Shown here: positions 23,301 through 35,017 of the stretch, one piece after another | Layout of the letters: every line of letters begins with the position of its first letter | Position numbering within the stretch: the stretch's first letter is position 1 | Origin: Bretschneidera sinensis | Taxonomy: Eukaryota > Streptophyta > Magnoliopsida > Brassicales > Akaniaceae | NCBI GenBank assembly: GCA_023935145.1 | Contig: CM043698.1 | Span: forward strand, 37,091,501-37,155,500 | DNA: 64,000 nt | Reading direction: 5' to 3' | The notes under the pieces: model-generated | Database searches by the model: none | The model's input: only the letters and a program-made list of their open reading frames with translations | Told to the model about the DNA's origin: nothing | Made by a program: the position numbers and the translations under genes

Positions 23301-24500
23301 ATGCCTTCCTCCATGGCATTCTAAAGGAGGAAGTGTATATGCAACAACCACAGGGCTTTATTCATCCATATTTTTCGGATCGTGTGTGTCAACTTAAAAA
23401 AAGCCTATATGGTGTTTGTCAAGCTCCAAGAGCTTGGTTTTCTCGTCTCACAGAAAAATTACAATCTTATAGTTTTTAGGGATCCAAGGCGGATACCTCT
23501 CTGTACATTCTTCGTGATGGTGAGTTGCATTTGCTTGTGTTGATATATGTTGACGATATTATCGTTACAGGTTCGAATTTAGGTGCTGTTACTAGACTCA
23601 TTACTCGGTTATCCCTTGATTTTCCAGTTAAAGATCTCGACACCTTATCCTTTTTTCTTGGGGTGGAAACTATTCAAGATAGCAATGATCTTATTCTCAC
23701 TCAATGAAAATATGTAGATGATCTTTTATGCAAAGTAAAGCTTGATAAAATTAAACCATGTGCAACACCAATGTCTACAACTTGTAAACTTTCAAAATAT
23801 AAAGGCTGTGAATTTGAAGATCCACCTTTGTACCGAAGCATGGTTGGTGCTCTCCACTATCTGGGTTTTACACGGCCGGACATTTCCTTTAGTGTCCATC
23901 GTGTGAGTAAGTTTATGCATCAGCCTCGGATTACACATTGCCAAGCTGTGAAAAGGATCCTCCGATACCTCAAAGACACAATTTCATATGGCTTGCGGAT
24001 TAGGAATCAATCTGATCACTCTCTTTATGGCTATAGTGATGTGGATTGGGCGGGGGATAACGACAATCGACGTAGTGTTGGTGCTTGTTGTGTTTTTCAT
24101 TGCAAAAATCTCATCTCTTGGAGCTGCAAATAGCAGTAGCCAGTGGCTCGGAGTAGCACTGAATCAGAGTACAAATCATTATCTAACACAACAGCAGAAA
24201 TATAATGGCTTCAGTCATTATTGTCCACTATATTTTTTCCATTGCCTAAATGTCCGACAATCTATTGTGACAATATAGGAGCAACATATTTGTCTTCGAA
24301 TCCCGTTTTCCATGCACGCACAAAACATATTGAAATTGATTTTCATTATGTTTGTGATCAGGTTCTCCAGAATAAGATTCAAGTGTCTTTTTTACCTACA
24401 TGAGATCAACTAGCGGATTTACTAATGAAACCGTTGGCTACTGCTCGATTTCATCTATTTACAAGCAACTTTCATGTGCAGGAGCTGCCCCTTTGGTTGA
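20395..24500 (+). pseudogene. Degenerate copia gag-pol remnant
   Basis: Recognisable in order: gag from ATG 20395 (MSASPNSST...) with an in-frame TAG at 20641 and further loss near 21045; and protease (VDTGATHHL, near 21366). Integrase core follows from about 21923 with the first and second catalytic Asp (YYDVWG, QTDWGGEF). RT pieces follow (NGTWDLVP, near 23050; YVDD near 23546), then RNase H pieces (YSDVDWAGD near 24032; YCDN near 24257). At about 22195-22206 the text jumps from HRLTYS directly to EMGLTLL, so the integrase segment that normally holds the third catalytic residue (Glu) is missing. Multiple TAG, TGA and TAA codons and frame changes occur throughout. It cannot encode an active polyprotein. 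Confidence 0.92.
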
Positions 24501-24510
24501 GGGGGCGTAT

Positions 24511-24764
24511 TGGAACATTTCAAACTTTCGAAGATAAAGCAACTAAAGATCGCAAAGATAAAGTTGTTAGCCGAGTATCATGCAACAGCAGAGGAGCAAC
24601 GACAACGTGATTCTAGGAAATTTTAAATTTGAATTGTACTATTTTGAAATCCCACAATACATGTGCGGGTTGTTATACAATCTATATTATTTATAGTTTA
24701 CAATGAACAAGTAAAAATAACAGTGAGAAAATCTTTTCAACATATCTATTGTTTAAATTTTACA
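24511..24764 (+). repeat. 3' LTR of copia element 2
   Basis: 254 bp from TGGAACATTT to TTTTACA, following a purine-rich tract. It differs from 20094-20347 at about 22 positions, no length change. Confidence 0.9.
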
Positions 24765-25200
24765 TCCTACAAGAGAGTCCAATCTCCCACTCTTCACATA
24801 TGGGAAAATCCAAATTTTCGTAAGATTCTAAACTCTATATAAAGGGGCACACTATTTTAGGTGTACTATTTATTACACCATTTTCTAAATATTTTTCTTT
24901 CTTCTCCTCCTCTTTCGTATGATATCTATTGACTTACGTATCGAAAGACCTCAATTGAATAACAACACTCTGATGAGTTTCTTTTCAGGTACATCAAATG
25001 ACGACTTGAATTGACGCAATCAGATCTATCTTAATTATGGTGTTAACACGTTCTTTTGCTTATAATTTTTGGTGAGATCGTTCAATTTTTTTTTTGTGAT
25101 TCCATCAAGGTTGTTCTTCTTCTATCTTGGGACTGTTTTTTTTATAGGGTTCAATTTGAAAATCAAGCTACAGGTTACTTACCATGCTACTAATTCATAA
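24765..25200. mobile_element. Possible LTR fragment of a gypsy/TRIM-type element
   Basis: Downstream of copia 2 the sequence has TATATAAAGGGGCACAC (24836-24852), then near 24940 TTGACTTACGTATCGAAAGA. The latter resembles the TGACTTAGGCATCGGAGG-type text found in many plant gypsy and TRIM LTRs. No second copy or coding region is seen, so this is a tentative solo or truncated LTR. Confidence 0.35.
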
Positions 25201-25482
25201 AATGCGTAACAGCACCCAGTTTGGGCTTTGTATAGCCAACTGGCCCATTGACTTTGATCAATTTATGGTCCACCAGTCAAAAGGCCCCTAAACGATAGAA
25301 AACGTCAGTGATTTGGCCCCAAAATGGTCAAAATAAAAACGTTGACTAGACCTAGATCTAGGGTGCTGATGTTGTTTCCGACATATGCCACGTACCTGAT
25401 CAACACCTCTCATCTTCCAAATTATAATCGCCGCCATCTCTCTTCCCGTTCCGAGCACACACACACGGGGAGAGAGAGGGAG
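25201..25482 (+). promoter_or_regulatory. Promoter and leader region of KGD4-like gene
   Basis: Upstream of ATG 25483. It contains TTGAC-type W-box cores (25248-25256 and 25341-25346), an (AC)n run at 25459-25466 and a GA-rich leader at 25471-25484. No clear TATA box, as is common for housekeeping plant genes. Confidence 0.35.
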
Positions 25483-27728
25483 ATGAGTGGGGTCCAGGCG
25501 ATGAAGAGAATCCCTCGCATCAAGTTTCCACAGAGGCACCCGAAACCCTCATGTCCGTCCATTTCTATTCTCTCTTGTATTTTTTTTTTAATAAAAAAAT
25601 TGGATGCGTATGTATATGTATATGAATATCTTTGATCTGTCTCGAATAATTTTGAGTTTATGTGCTCGTATTTGTTTGATTATGCATGCTGTAATGGGTT
25701 TCTTTTCTTATTTTTTATTTTCGTATAAATATCTCAGTCAGATTTTTAGTTAATGAAAACCCCTCGAATTATTCCTAAAGAAATTTGTTAATTAAACTAA
25801 AAATTGAATAGCTCAGGTAATGTTCGGTTTTGTTCTCATTTTAACGAGCAAATTATGGGATTTTAAATCCTAAGGTGCAACTTGTTCTTTCTTATGCAGT
25901 GTAAGCTCTTACTCTGCTTCGGTTTCAAGAATCACATTTGAATAGTTGCCAAGATTTTCGATTCAGGACGTGTATAAATTATTTATTGAGGTTTTCTTTG
26001 GCTCTCTTGCAAATAACTAGCCATGGTTATTATGTTCATTTACTCTTGTGCCTTGGCTTTGCTAATTGCTATATTACTATTATGTGGGTTTTGCTGCTAT
26101 TCATGTTTCTGTTATTTGTAGAGCAATTTTTCCTATACTTGTTGTCTATACTCTTACTATGTTCATAATGTTTTTGACCCAGTAATGGTACTGATCGATA
26201 CTGTTAAATGGCTGGGGTGATCCAACTTTAGTGATTTTTAGCTTAATGGATTTCCTAGGTTGGACTTGATTAGGTTAGATGACTCGAATATGATTCATGT
26301 TCATGGCATTATCTCCTGTTGATTTCTGTCACTAAAAATATATCAGCGTTGTGTTTTTATCATGGTTTATGGGGCATTTGCTTCGTAATCTGGAATATGG
26401 TGTTTTTTTGTTGAGAAAATGAGTATTTCTTCAGAATTCCTTGTCAACTTTTTGGATAGCTTTACAGTGCTCCCTTGGTTCATATCTTCTGGTCCCTTTA
26501 TAGTGAATTTCTATTTGGAAGTCCCTGACCAAGGTTTTTAAGCTGCCAATGACTATGTTTTGGTCTAAACGTATTGACAAGGCAAATGCTGGAAAATCCC
26601 AACTAGGGAGTCTAATCTTTGTTTAGTTTTGCCAGCTTTTTTGTGGGTTCAACACGCTATGGATGCGACACATTCCTTTTGGATTTTAAGAATAATTTTA
26701 TTTCCCTTTCCTCACCTCATTCAGAGCTTAAATCTCACGTATAACGAAGATATTGTTTGACCCTTAAGCATTTAGTAATATGATAATATCAATTAGTAAG
26801 CTATAGATGAATATATGTATGTATATCTGTGTTTCATAATATTTAGTGAATACCAGGTATTAAGAAAATTAATTTGCAGGTTCTGCATCCCATCCTCAGT
26901 TAGCATCTACAGCTGGTAATGCGGATGTGACTTTCTTCACAAGTTCAAATGCTCCTGCAACTGTTGGGGGCAAAGCTTCTCTTCAGCCCAAGCGAACACC
27001 TATATCCAATGAAGAGATTGAGGCTATTTTAGTAAGTAAAACCTCCTTGCAACAGTATTACCGAAATTTCTGCAAATTGGTTGATTTGTTACAGTGAACC
27101 GAAACGCATCCTCACGTTGCTCAGGCTCTTCATTTTATTAAGTACCTGTGTTAGACACATATCCATTTGTGTCTGAACACATCGGTATGACTCTTGGCCC
27201 TCTAAATCAATGGAAAATTTATGAAAGATAGACAAGTACCTGTTTCGGACACGTAGTGAATTAGAGGACCTGCTAGTTGTAGTTCATGTTTTGAGGCAAT
27301 CAAACACGGAAATAGATTTTGATACATGAAGCTAAGCTGTATGTTATGCATATCTTGTTCTATTTGTGCATTCCATTTGAGGTAGTGACTTAGAGGACCT
27401 GCTAGTTGTAGTTTATGTTCTGAGGCAGTAAAACTTATATGAGATTACCACTTTCATCATCAGATGCTGGAAAACTCTCTGTTTTGTTTATAGGAGAGGT
27501 ATTTTTCACTGTATCACATCTTAAGTGGGAGTGCACCGAACATCGTAGTCATGCTCAGCATGTAACACCAATTCAGTAGACCGTGATCATAATAATTCAA
27601 AAAGAGGAAAACATAAATCTACTGGCACACTAAAATCTTTTTTGTTTGTGATATCTATTTCTGGCTTCTTACATATTTATTGATGTGTTTCTACAACGCT
27701 TTTTCTGCAGTTGGGCGGCTGCTTCTGA
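25483..27728 (+). CDS. KGD4: KGD4/MRPS36-like small mitochondrial protein
   Basis: Three exons, 25483-25552, 26880-27031 and 27711-27728, join in frame to 79 residues. Splice sites are AT|GTCCGT, TTTGCAG|GT, TTA|GTAAGT and TTCTGCAG|TTG. The last exon is only 18 nt and encodes LGGCF then TGA. The protein starts MSGVQAMKRIPRIKFPQRHP, has a low-complexity middle (residues 24-60) and ends PISNEEIEAILLGGCF. The basic R-I-K-F-P-x-R start and the EE(I/M)E-x-I-x-x-GG tail are the conserved ends of the KGD4/MRPS36 family. Members tether the E3 (lipoamide dehydrogenase) subunit to the 2-oxoglutarate dehydrogenase core in mitochondria. The exon structure is solid; the family assignment rests on short motifs and is moderately sure. 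The gene converges on NdhS. Confidence 0.72.
27253..27435. repeat. Short tandem duplication in KGD4 intron 2
   Basis: A ~50-bp phrase beginning GTAGTGA(A/C)TTAGAGGACC and running through GTTGTAGTT.ATGTT.TGAGG occurs at 27253 and again at 27382 (offset 129). Confidence 0.65.
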
Positions 27729-28068
27729 TCATATGATTGAGCTTCCAGAATGAAAGATAATATATTCATCATTTTATTTCTGTTTCTTTTCGTTCACTGA
27801 ATATCAGAAATTTTAATTTCTAAAAGACACTAATGCATTGAAGGAGACTAGAAAATGACTGTATACCAATTGCAGTCAATAACAGAGGACACATAAAGGA
27901 CAGTTTATAAACCTTCTCTTTCTGGTCCATATACATTTAATTTACTGACTGCTTGATGTTTGGAAGAGTATTGATGCGATTTCCGCCTAAGATCGAGCTG
28001 GAATTGTTAGAAGTGCACATGACAGATATAAACATGCATACATTTGGTAGAAATATGGAATGAAATTA

Positions 28069-28788
28069 TCATTTTGAATCTAGTTGTAGCAGAGGTTCAA
28101 GCACAGCGGACTTCGGATTTTTCATTGGAGGACCCTTCTCCCTTCGTTCGAGCTCTTCAAGCCGGAAGGTTATCAAGCGATCCCAGTTTCCTCCCTCGAG
28201 CAGGACCCCTGCTTTTCCATCTGTAATCCTCTGCACGATGCCACAGTACATGTAAAATGGGTTATTTGGGTTCTTCACAAGGGCAACCATACCAGGCATG
28301 AGTAGGGGCAACTCAGGCGGTTTGGATTTCTTCGAGGTGGGAAATGCAGATACATTTCCTGAATTGGAAACTGTTGTTTTTTTGGGAGGCGGGTTTTGCT
28401 CAATGAACTTCTTCAATCCTTTTTCACCACCTGGAAAACCTCCTGTTAGCCCCATCAACTCCTTCTCAAAAGCACTTTCTACATCGTCGTTTTCTGTTGA
28501 TTTCGCTATACCGCCCTCGTTTTCCTGTTCTATAGTAGCCAGTGATGAAGTTTGTTCTATGTTTCTTTTTAGCTCTTGCTGTAGACCTTCCTCCCCATTG
28601 CATAGTCCTCTACCTCCCATGATCTGAAATAGGTCAAATTTGGCACATGGTCTTAGGTGAAAAATTGATGGTTGCTTAGGAGTTGTGAAGGATGATTTTT
28701 TATGACCATAAAAGAGGTGGTTTTGACCAAGAAAATGTGATCCAAGTGGAGGACCTTGAAGGGCAGGGAGAGTGATGGAAGAAGCCAT
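28069..28788 (-). CDS. NDHS: NAD(P)H-quinone oxidoreductase subunit S, chloroplastic (NdhS/CRR31)
   Basis: Intronless, 239 residues from ATG 28788 (MASSITLPALQGPPLG). An in-frame ATG at 28839 adds 17 residues. I prefer 28788 because MASS-type starts are typical of chloroplast transit peptides. Residues 1 to about 55 are a Ser/basic-rich transit peptide. The middle is acidic and variable. The C-terminal half is the conserved SH3-like domain: LPLLMPGMVALVKNPNNPFY, MYCGIVQRITDGKAGVLLEG and GNWDRLITFRLEELERREKG, then KNPKSAVLEPL. NdhS forms the ferredoxin-binding electron-input site of the chloroplast NDH complex, used in cyclic electron flow around photosystem I; it acts on the stromal face of the thylakoid. 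All core motifs are intact and length is normal. Confidence 0.97.
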   Translation of the reverse strand: MASSITLPALQGPPLGSHFLGQNHLFYGHKKSSFTTPKQPSIFHLRPCAKFDLFQIMGGRGLCNGEEGLQQELKRNIEQTSSLATIEQENEGGIAKSTENDDVESAFEKELMGLTGGFPGGEKGLKKFIEQNPPPKKTTVSNSGNVSAFPTSKKSKPPELPLLMPGMVALVKNPNNPFYMYCGIVQRITDGKAGVLLEGGNWDRLITFRLEELERREKGPPMKNPKSAVLEPLLQLDSK

Positions 28789-28839
28789 GGCTTGTGCAAG
28801 GGGGGAATAGAAAGCCTTCTCTTCTAATCCTGGCCACAA

Positions 28840-30100
28840 AAGGGATTTTGTTAATTGGTTCTATCTTAATATTATTTTCGTTACATACATTAAAAATAAA
28901 TTAAATAAAAGATGTGTGGTCCATATTTTATCCGCGGACAGTGGTCTATATCAAAAACAATATTTTTCCACAATGGTCCATCTGGTGTTAATTGGCCTCA
29001 TACCAGAAATCTGGTTTAAAAAAGGGCTGTTTAAAATTATCAGTGGGCCAGAACTGGGCCTTTTTTATTTGGGCTACAGTTGGAAGTCCACCAATGTGTG
29101 TGATGTTGAGTCAACCGTCTAAAAGAGTTGGTATCCTGAGTTCGTGGAACATGTACTACAGTACTACTAAATAGAATTCATTTTCCATCCTTATTTTTAC
29201 CGCATTTTTAAAAGATATTTTATTTTCTTTAAATATGAAAATAATATATTATTATTTTAAAAAACTAAAAAATTAAGATTTGACTTCATATTCTAAACTA
29301 TTTTAAAAACATTAAGCTTAATTGTGTTTGGCATCCCAAACTAAATAAATATTGTTTCTGCTAAGTATTTGTTTATTTTATATTTTTGTTGGTCACTAAT
29401 TATTTATTTATATTAAAAGTCAAATTTATTATTATATAAACAATTATGATTGATTAATCACATTTGTTAAGGGTTTTCTATCTAGTAATTTTTTTAATTC
29501 GTGATATAAACTACTTGTGGAATTGTCTGAAATTACGATGCAATTAAGGGGCCTGTCATTTCACCTAAATCGTTCTCTAACCTATAAACATAATCACCAT
29601 TTCAATTCCTAATAAAATAAGATTAAAAAATAATCACCATTTCAAGGGACAGAGACAAGCCCCTGTCTCTTGTCTCTCCTTCTATCCCTCCGCATGTACG
29701 TTAGTTTCCTATCCTTTCCTTTTTGGTTATTTCTCTTCCTTCAATTATAATTATTTTTTTTAAACACATCCCCACAAGAATAATAATAAATATTTGTCAT
29801 AACGAAAGCTTAAAATTAAATATGTCAATCGTTTTATGTATCTAAAAATATCTCTGGAATAATTATTTTTGTAGTTGCACATCATGACATCCACTATGTA
29901 TAAGGGGTCCTACTAGAAAAGAAGATAATAACAGGGTCCCTATTCGACTATAAGTAGGATTAATAATTACTAATAGTAATTGGCATATTACTAATCCCTT
30001 TATGATTCTAGTTTATATGTGCATGTAGCCATGTACCCACATAATTAGAGGGAGTAAAAACGGTCTTTTTCTAAATAATCACTGCCATAAAAAAACTACT
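28840..30100. other. Spacer between NdhS and PH-protein gene
   Basis: Divergent intergenic region holding the promoters of NdhS (minus) and the PH gene (plus). AT-rich with a repeated phrase AATAATCACCATTTCAA at about 29590-29645. No gene recognised. Confidence 0.55.
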
Positions 30101-31539
30101 TTACCAACCAGAATAGCTTCATGGGGTCAAACCACTTTCCCTGAAGAGAAGATTCTCTCTCCTTAGCTCCCTTCTTCCCTCTTCTGTAGAAAGTCTCTTT
30201 CTAATAGGTAAAGTAATAAGCTTTTATTTATTTATTTTATCTTTCTTACAAATTATCATATGGTAAGTTTAGATAAATTCTCAGTGTTCTGCTTTTCAAT
30301 GCTGAAGATTAGTGATCAATTTATGTAAGTTCTGTTCTTGTTACTTATATGCTTTGAGCTATGCGATTTGATTAGATTTAGATTCATGGGTTTTTTTTTG
30401 TCTGGTATTATTCTTTTTGATTAAATGGTATGCAATTGTTTGTTGATTTGAGTTTAATATTGTTGGGGCCTTGTGAGGCTTGTACCATCCTACAAATCAA
30501 TCAAATTTCTGCTTCAGTCTTTTTACTGCTTTTATAATCGCCTAATAGGGAAATATGAGGGTTTCCGATCTGTTTTGGTTGCAGAAGAATTGTGGGATCT
30601 GTTGAAATTCCAGCTCTTTAAACCTTGTTGAATCTCAAGTTTGTCTTATTGATTTGTAGTTATGGGACCCATTGTTTGCTATTGATTACTTATATAAATC
30701 ATGTAGACATTATTTCCTACTGAATTACGGAGTATTATAGTTCTATGTAAATTCTGTTGTAAGTGTAGCAACTCATGTGATCTTTGAGGCTTTTGGTTAG
30801 TTTTCCCCCCGTTGTAAGTGCTAGAAATTTTTTAGGGTTCTTTAGTATGAATCATGCTACTTGCACCCCCTCCGCCGCCTAACAACACCTCCTGCCTCCC
30901 TTTATGCCTGGCACACGCACAAAGGGGATTTTTATTCATCAGGTGTGCGTGGTACACATCCAGATAGGAGGTGCAAAGGGGGGTTGCAAACCGTAGTGTA
31001 GGTGGTCAATAATATCTGCCCTTTAAAAAATCCAGGTTTGTGCTTCTTGCTTTGTCGTCCCACCTCTGGCACCCCTTTGAAGACAGCAATTCACCAAATG
31101 TTGGAGGCTTTCATGTTTAGCCAAGTAATTAACAGCCAGAGGAATCGCTATCTCCACATGCCAGCTAGTTTAGACGCACATACTGCTGTGTTAGAATTCT
31201 ATAGAGAATGTCTAATAGCAAACTTGCATTCATTCTGTTGTTGTGTGTTCCATTAGAAAACTCGAATTCCTTTTTCCCTTGAATTATCAGCTTCTATCTG
31301 ATACTACCAGGATTTCAGGATATAGTTTTTACATGTAAGGAGATGGTATTTTAAATTCCATGTTTGTTTTGTGAAAAGTTGTAGAGATATATCTTCCCAT
31401 CAATCATAAGAGGTATAATATTTAAGGAAAAAAATGCTGGACTTGAAGTTTGTTAATCATTGTCAAGTCTGATTGTTCACTTTATATCTCATTACCATGT
31501 TCTTCTTCTGGTCGTAGGCTTCTACTTTTTTCTTAATTC
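30101..31539 (+). promoter_or_regulatory. 5' UTR exon and leader intron of PH-protein gene
   Basis: A CT-rich leader ends at a good donor, CTAATAG|GTAAAG (30207/30208). The acceptor TGGTCGTAG|GC (31517/31518) lies 22 nt before the ATG at 31540. A leader intron of about 1.3 kb is inferred. The open frame at 31002-31256 within it has no recognisable content. Confidence 0.5.
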
Positions 31540-34267
31540 ATGGATGATAGTCCTGGGAAGATAAAGATTTTTCCAGATCACTTTACGGCTTCAATTCCCA
31601 GTGTGAACACTTCTCAAAACAATTCTCCATCTACTTCTCAGCCAATAATTGATAATTCTTTGAGGTATTTCCTTGTGAAAGCGAAAAAAAAATATTCAGC
31701 AATTTCAAATTGATTTGAGTTTTATTTTGTTGTGGTTAAGAATAGGTCCCATAGCCATTTGCGGGTTCGAAGAAAATTGAGAAGTGCAGCATTCATGTTG
31801 AATTTGTTTACTCTCCGTGGGCTGCCGTGGGGCTCAAGCACCAATGGTCAGGAAAAGGTTCATGGAACAGCTTTTTGCAGTTTAATTTGATATTAGTGAA
31901 ATTTACATGTTCCTTAATCACTGCAATGTTTATTCACTTTCAGGTTGAGTTAACTGCTGCAGAATTAGCTTCACTTAGATCAGAAATTGCTGATTTAGAA
32001 GAGAGGGAAGCTCACCTGAAAGCTCAGTAAGAGAGATATTTTGCTTGCTTTCGGAACTGTGATGTGCTTATTTGCTTAGCAAATATTATATGCCAATATA
32101 GCTTTTTGGCTTCTTTGGTTCGCTCAGTTATATGTTGATATGCCATAGGAACCATAAGCGACAGATATAAAGTTATGCTCCTCTTAAGTTGACCATTTAG
32201 TTTAGAGCTTGTGTAATTGGACCATCTTTTGTCTTCCTTTTATGTACGTATCAATCATGGTTTTGAGATTTAGATATTGAGTGGGGTTTAGTTTGGATAT
32301 CGACAATGTTGTTTCACTTTATAGTGTTTACTGCTGAAGCTGCTCTTGTGATCTTTTCTGGTTTCACACTGGCTAACTTTACAAACTGTGAAATTTTGTA
32401 AATTTTTCTCTCCCATTTTTTGTTCTTAAAGCTTATATCCTAGTGTGTCTGCTACTGACATGGACTTTAGATTATGTTTTCAGTCGAACCATTTCTCTTT
32501 TCTCTATCGTGCCCTTATCATGTTCTGTTTTATACAGGTTGGAACACGTTGATGAAATTTTACGGTCTGCTTGTCTATCTGGTTATTTGTACATTCGAAC
32601 TGTATGACTCTCTCCATCTCACTTGCCCGACTTCATATCTATTTTAACTGCATGCTACCACCATATTTTATGGTATTCATGGTTTTTTTTTTTTTTTTTT
32701 TTTTTTTTTTCCATTTGTAAACTATTTACAGAGGTGGACAGCTATGCCAGGTGAACCTCCCCCTATTGATGATACCGATGTTGATGACTGGCTTCCTCGC
32801 TTCATTGTCCTTCACGGCCCATGTATTTTCTTCTACTTTCTATCAACAGGTAATTAATTGATTTTGGTCCTTTCTTTATGATGTTTAGTCGTAAATGATA
32901 TCCAGGCTTTCTCTCATTTGTTTTCAAGAGCACAGGATCCCATTCCCATGTGTTAATATTTAGAATAGTTAACTATTATCTGGTCTTTACTCTTTGAGTT
33001 GTTGGGCTTTTAAAACAGTAGTATTATGCAGATTTGAGTCCTCAGGACTCCACCCTACTATCAGACATTGTTGAAGTTGGTTCTCTGCCATGCTTTTCGA
33101 TAGGAGATGGAGAGACACAATATTGCTTATACATCTTAACTCGTCATGGACTGCGGTATGAGTGCTCAAGTAGTTCTAAAATACAGGTATGCCTAGTGTC
33201 CACGATAGTGCATTGTGTATGTGAGACTAACTACTATATTCATTTTAACGAATTTTTGATTGTGGCTTTCTGGTTTTAAATTCATTTCATATAAGTTGTC
33301 TGTGGCTTGATGTGGAAAATTTTAAATTTTTGCTACTATATGCATCTCCGTGTGTGTGTCTGTTTCAGAAGGCTGAAATTCAATATGGGAACAACCCCCA
33401 CTACCTATTATACATCATATCCTTCATGAAGACAGGAATTAGTCCCTTGGTCCTCCCTAGGTAGGGTGTACCGTAATGACGAAGTATAGTTTTAATTATA
33501 CACCTGCTTGATCACAGATTCAGAATGTTGGAGATGGTTGGGTTAAGAAAATCATACAAGCCAGTGGTTCATGTTTATGGGTGTAATTTCAACCAACATG
33601 CTTGATCTGTATGATCTACATTTTTTGCGTGTATGCAGTTAAGATTATGAGCTTGAAATGCTTGTCTGTCATATTTTCTCCGAATGGACTAATGAGTGTT
33701 GATCCCATGGGACCGGTTCCATTGTAACAACCACGGATTCGGGATTCGGGAAGATTCATTAGTAATCATACGAAGATAGAGAAGTAACTTCGGTACCAAA
33801 CTTTTTCCTTTAATTTTTATTGAGTAGTTTTTAACACAATGTGCCACGTCGCATTCCCATGGTTATTATCACGGAACCGAGCTCATTGGATCAATTCTCT
33901 AAAAGGAATACTTTGTCACATCCTTGTAACTTAGTCCATGATGACTGGGATTCCATGGTAATGGAAAATAGATAAATTTTATGTGTGGGGAGGAGGGAAG
34001 AAGAGTTTCTTAATAATGTTGAAAAACTCATTTTCTCTATCATTCCTTTAGTGGAGTATGAATTCTGGATAACCGATTATAAATTATCATATTCATATCA
34101 TATTCTCATAAAATTTTATTTAAGAGAACTCATAATCAAGTAGTAGTATGTTTTTCGATTTGAATTTTTCACTAATTTTTCAGGTGGACACTTGGTTGTC
34201 AGCATTACAACACGATTGCAAGTTGGAGTCTGATATGAAACTTCCCAATGGTTCAAGTGAAATGTAA
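31540..34267 (+). CDS. Coiled-coil and pleckstrin-homology (PH) domain protein
   Basis: Seven exons join in frame to 246 residues: 31540-31664, 31746-31857, 31944-32026, 32538-32601, 32732-32849, 33032-33186 and 34184-34267. All introns are GT-AG. The N-terminus (MDDSPGKIKIFPDHF) is Ser/Asn/Gln-rich. A basic patch (SHLRVRRKLRSA) precedes a coiled coil at about residues 80-112 (ELTAAELASLRSEIADLEER). The PH domain spans about 115-235: SGYLYIRTRW opens it, WLPRFIVLHGPCIFFYFLS forms its central strands, and the C-terminal helix carries the characteristic Trp (VDTWLSALQ, W223). PH domains usually bind phosphoinositides or proteins; the ligand here is unknown. Plant proteins of this architecture (a PH domain behind a short coiled coil) are known but poorly characterised. 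An uninterrupted run of about 27 T lies in intron 4 (near 32683-32710). Confidence 0.87.
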
Positions 34268-35017
34268 ATTATTTAGTCATTTTTAACAGTAAGCTGTACA
34301 TAGTTTTAACTATAATTACATCACAAAAAGTCTATTAAGATGTTGCGATGACACTAAATATTCGTTTCTGTTTCTGTAAATATGATTGCATTCTTACTTA
34401 GAGAATTAATGTTGTTTTGCTGATCTCAGATAGAAAAATCAGTGTCTGTCTAAAGTGATTTCAGACAGAACATTTCATGAATTCAACTAACACAAAACTC
34501 ATCAGGCCTTGAATTTGTTGAACCTCTGAACTGGCCTTCATTCCTTGCACAATAAACAAATCTATATTAGGATTAAGCAAATTAATTTGTTTGATGCCAC
34601 ACAATTGTAAGTCTCCAGCAGCTGAATGATGAACTGAGACATGCCAAAATTACATTTTACGGGCATGCGATTGTTATAATCAATGGTTAAACATTATCAC
34701 ATAATTGCACAAAAAATTGTACGATACAAAGCATGCTTTGAGCAGAAAAAATGGCCAGAATGATCTCCATGCAAACAATGAAAAATATATCAAATATGAT
34801 TTGATTTCTGAAAACTCGATCGCATGCAAGCCCTCCATATGGAATCTTGAATTAACAGCCCCCTCCTCACACCTCATGGAGTCTCGGTCAAGAAGGAATC
34901 ACTGCAATACCAATTACTACATGGCGGGTAAGTGTATTTTTTGTGTACTCATTTCTTACATTTTTTTTTTCCAGATTGCAGTTTTACAGATACTAGAAAA
35001 TAGAGAATATATAGCTC
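34268..35017. other. 3' flank of PH gene, no further gene seen
   Basis: Contains the likely 3' UTR of the PH gene. AAAAAATTGTACGA near 34710 recurs near 35698, just outside the large inverted repeat. No coding content recognised. Confidence 0.5.

Larger units (their letters stand above)
20094..24764 (+). mobile_element. Decayed Ty1/copia LTR retrotransposon
   Basis: Plus-strand element with 254-bp LTRs at 20094-20347 and 24511-24764, both starting TGGAACATTT and ending TTTTACA. A primer binding site TGGTATCAGAGCC follows the 5' LTR, and a purine-rich TTGAGGGGGCG precedes the 3' LTR. I count about 22 mismatches between LTRs (about 9 percent), so it is much older than the copia element at 2942-7756. 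I could not find a convincing target duplication (TCCTAC follows, TTGTAC precedes). The coding region has many stops and frameshifts. Confidence 0.93.

Noticed and set aside
28298..28627. Plus-strand 109-codon frame
   Set aside because: Antisense shadow of NdhS.
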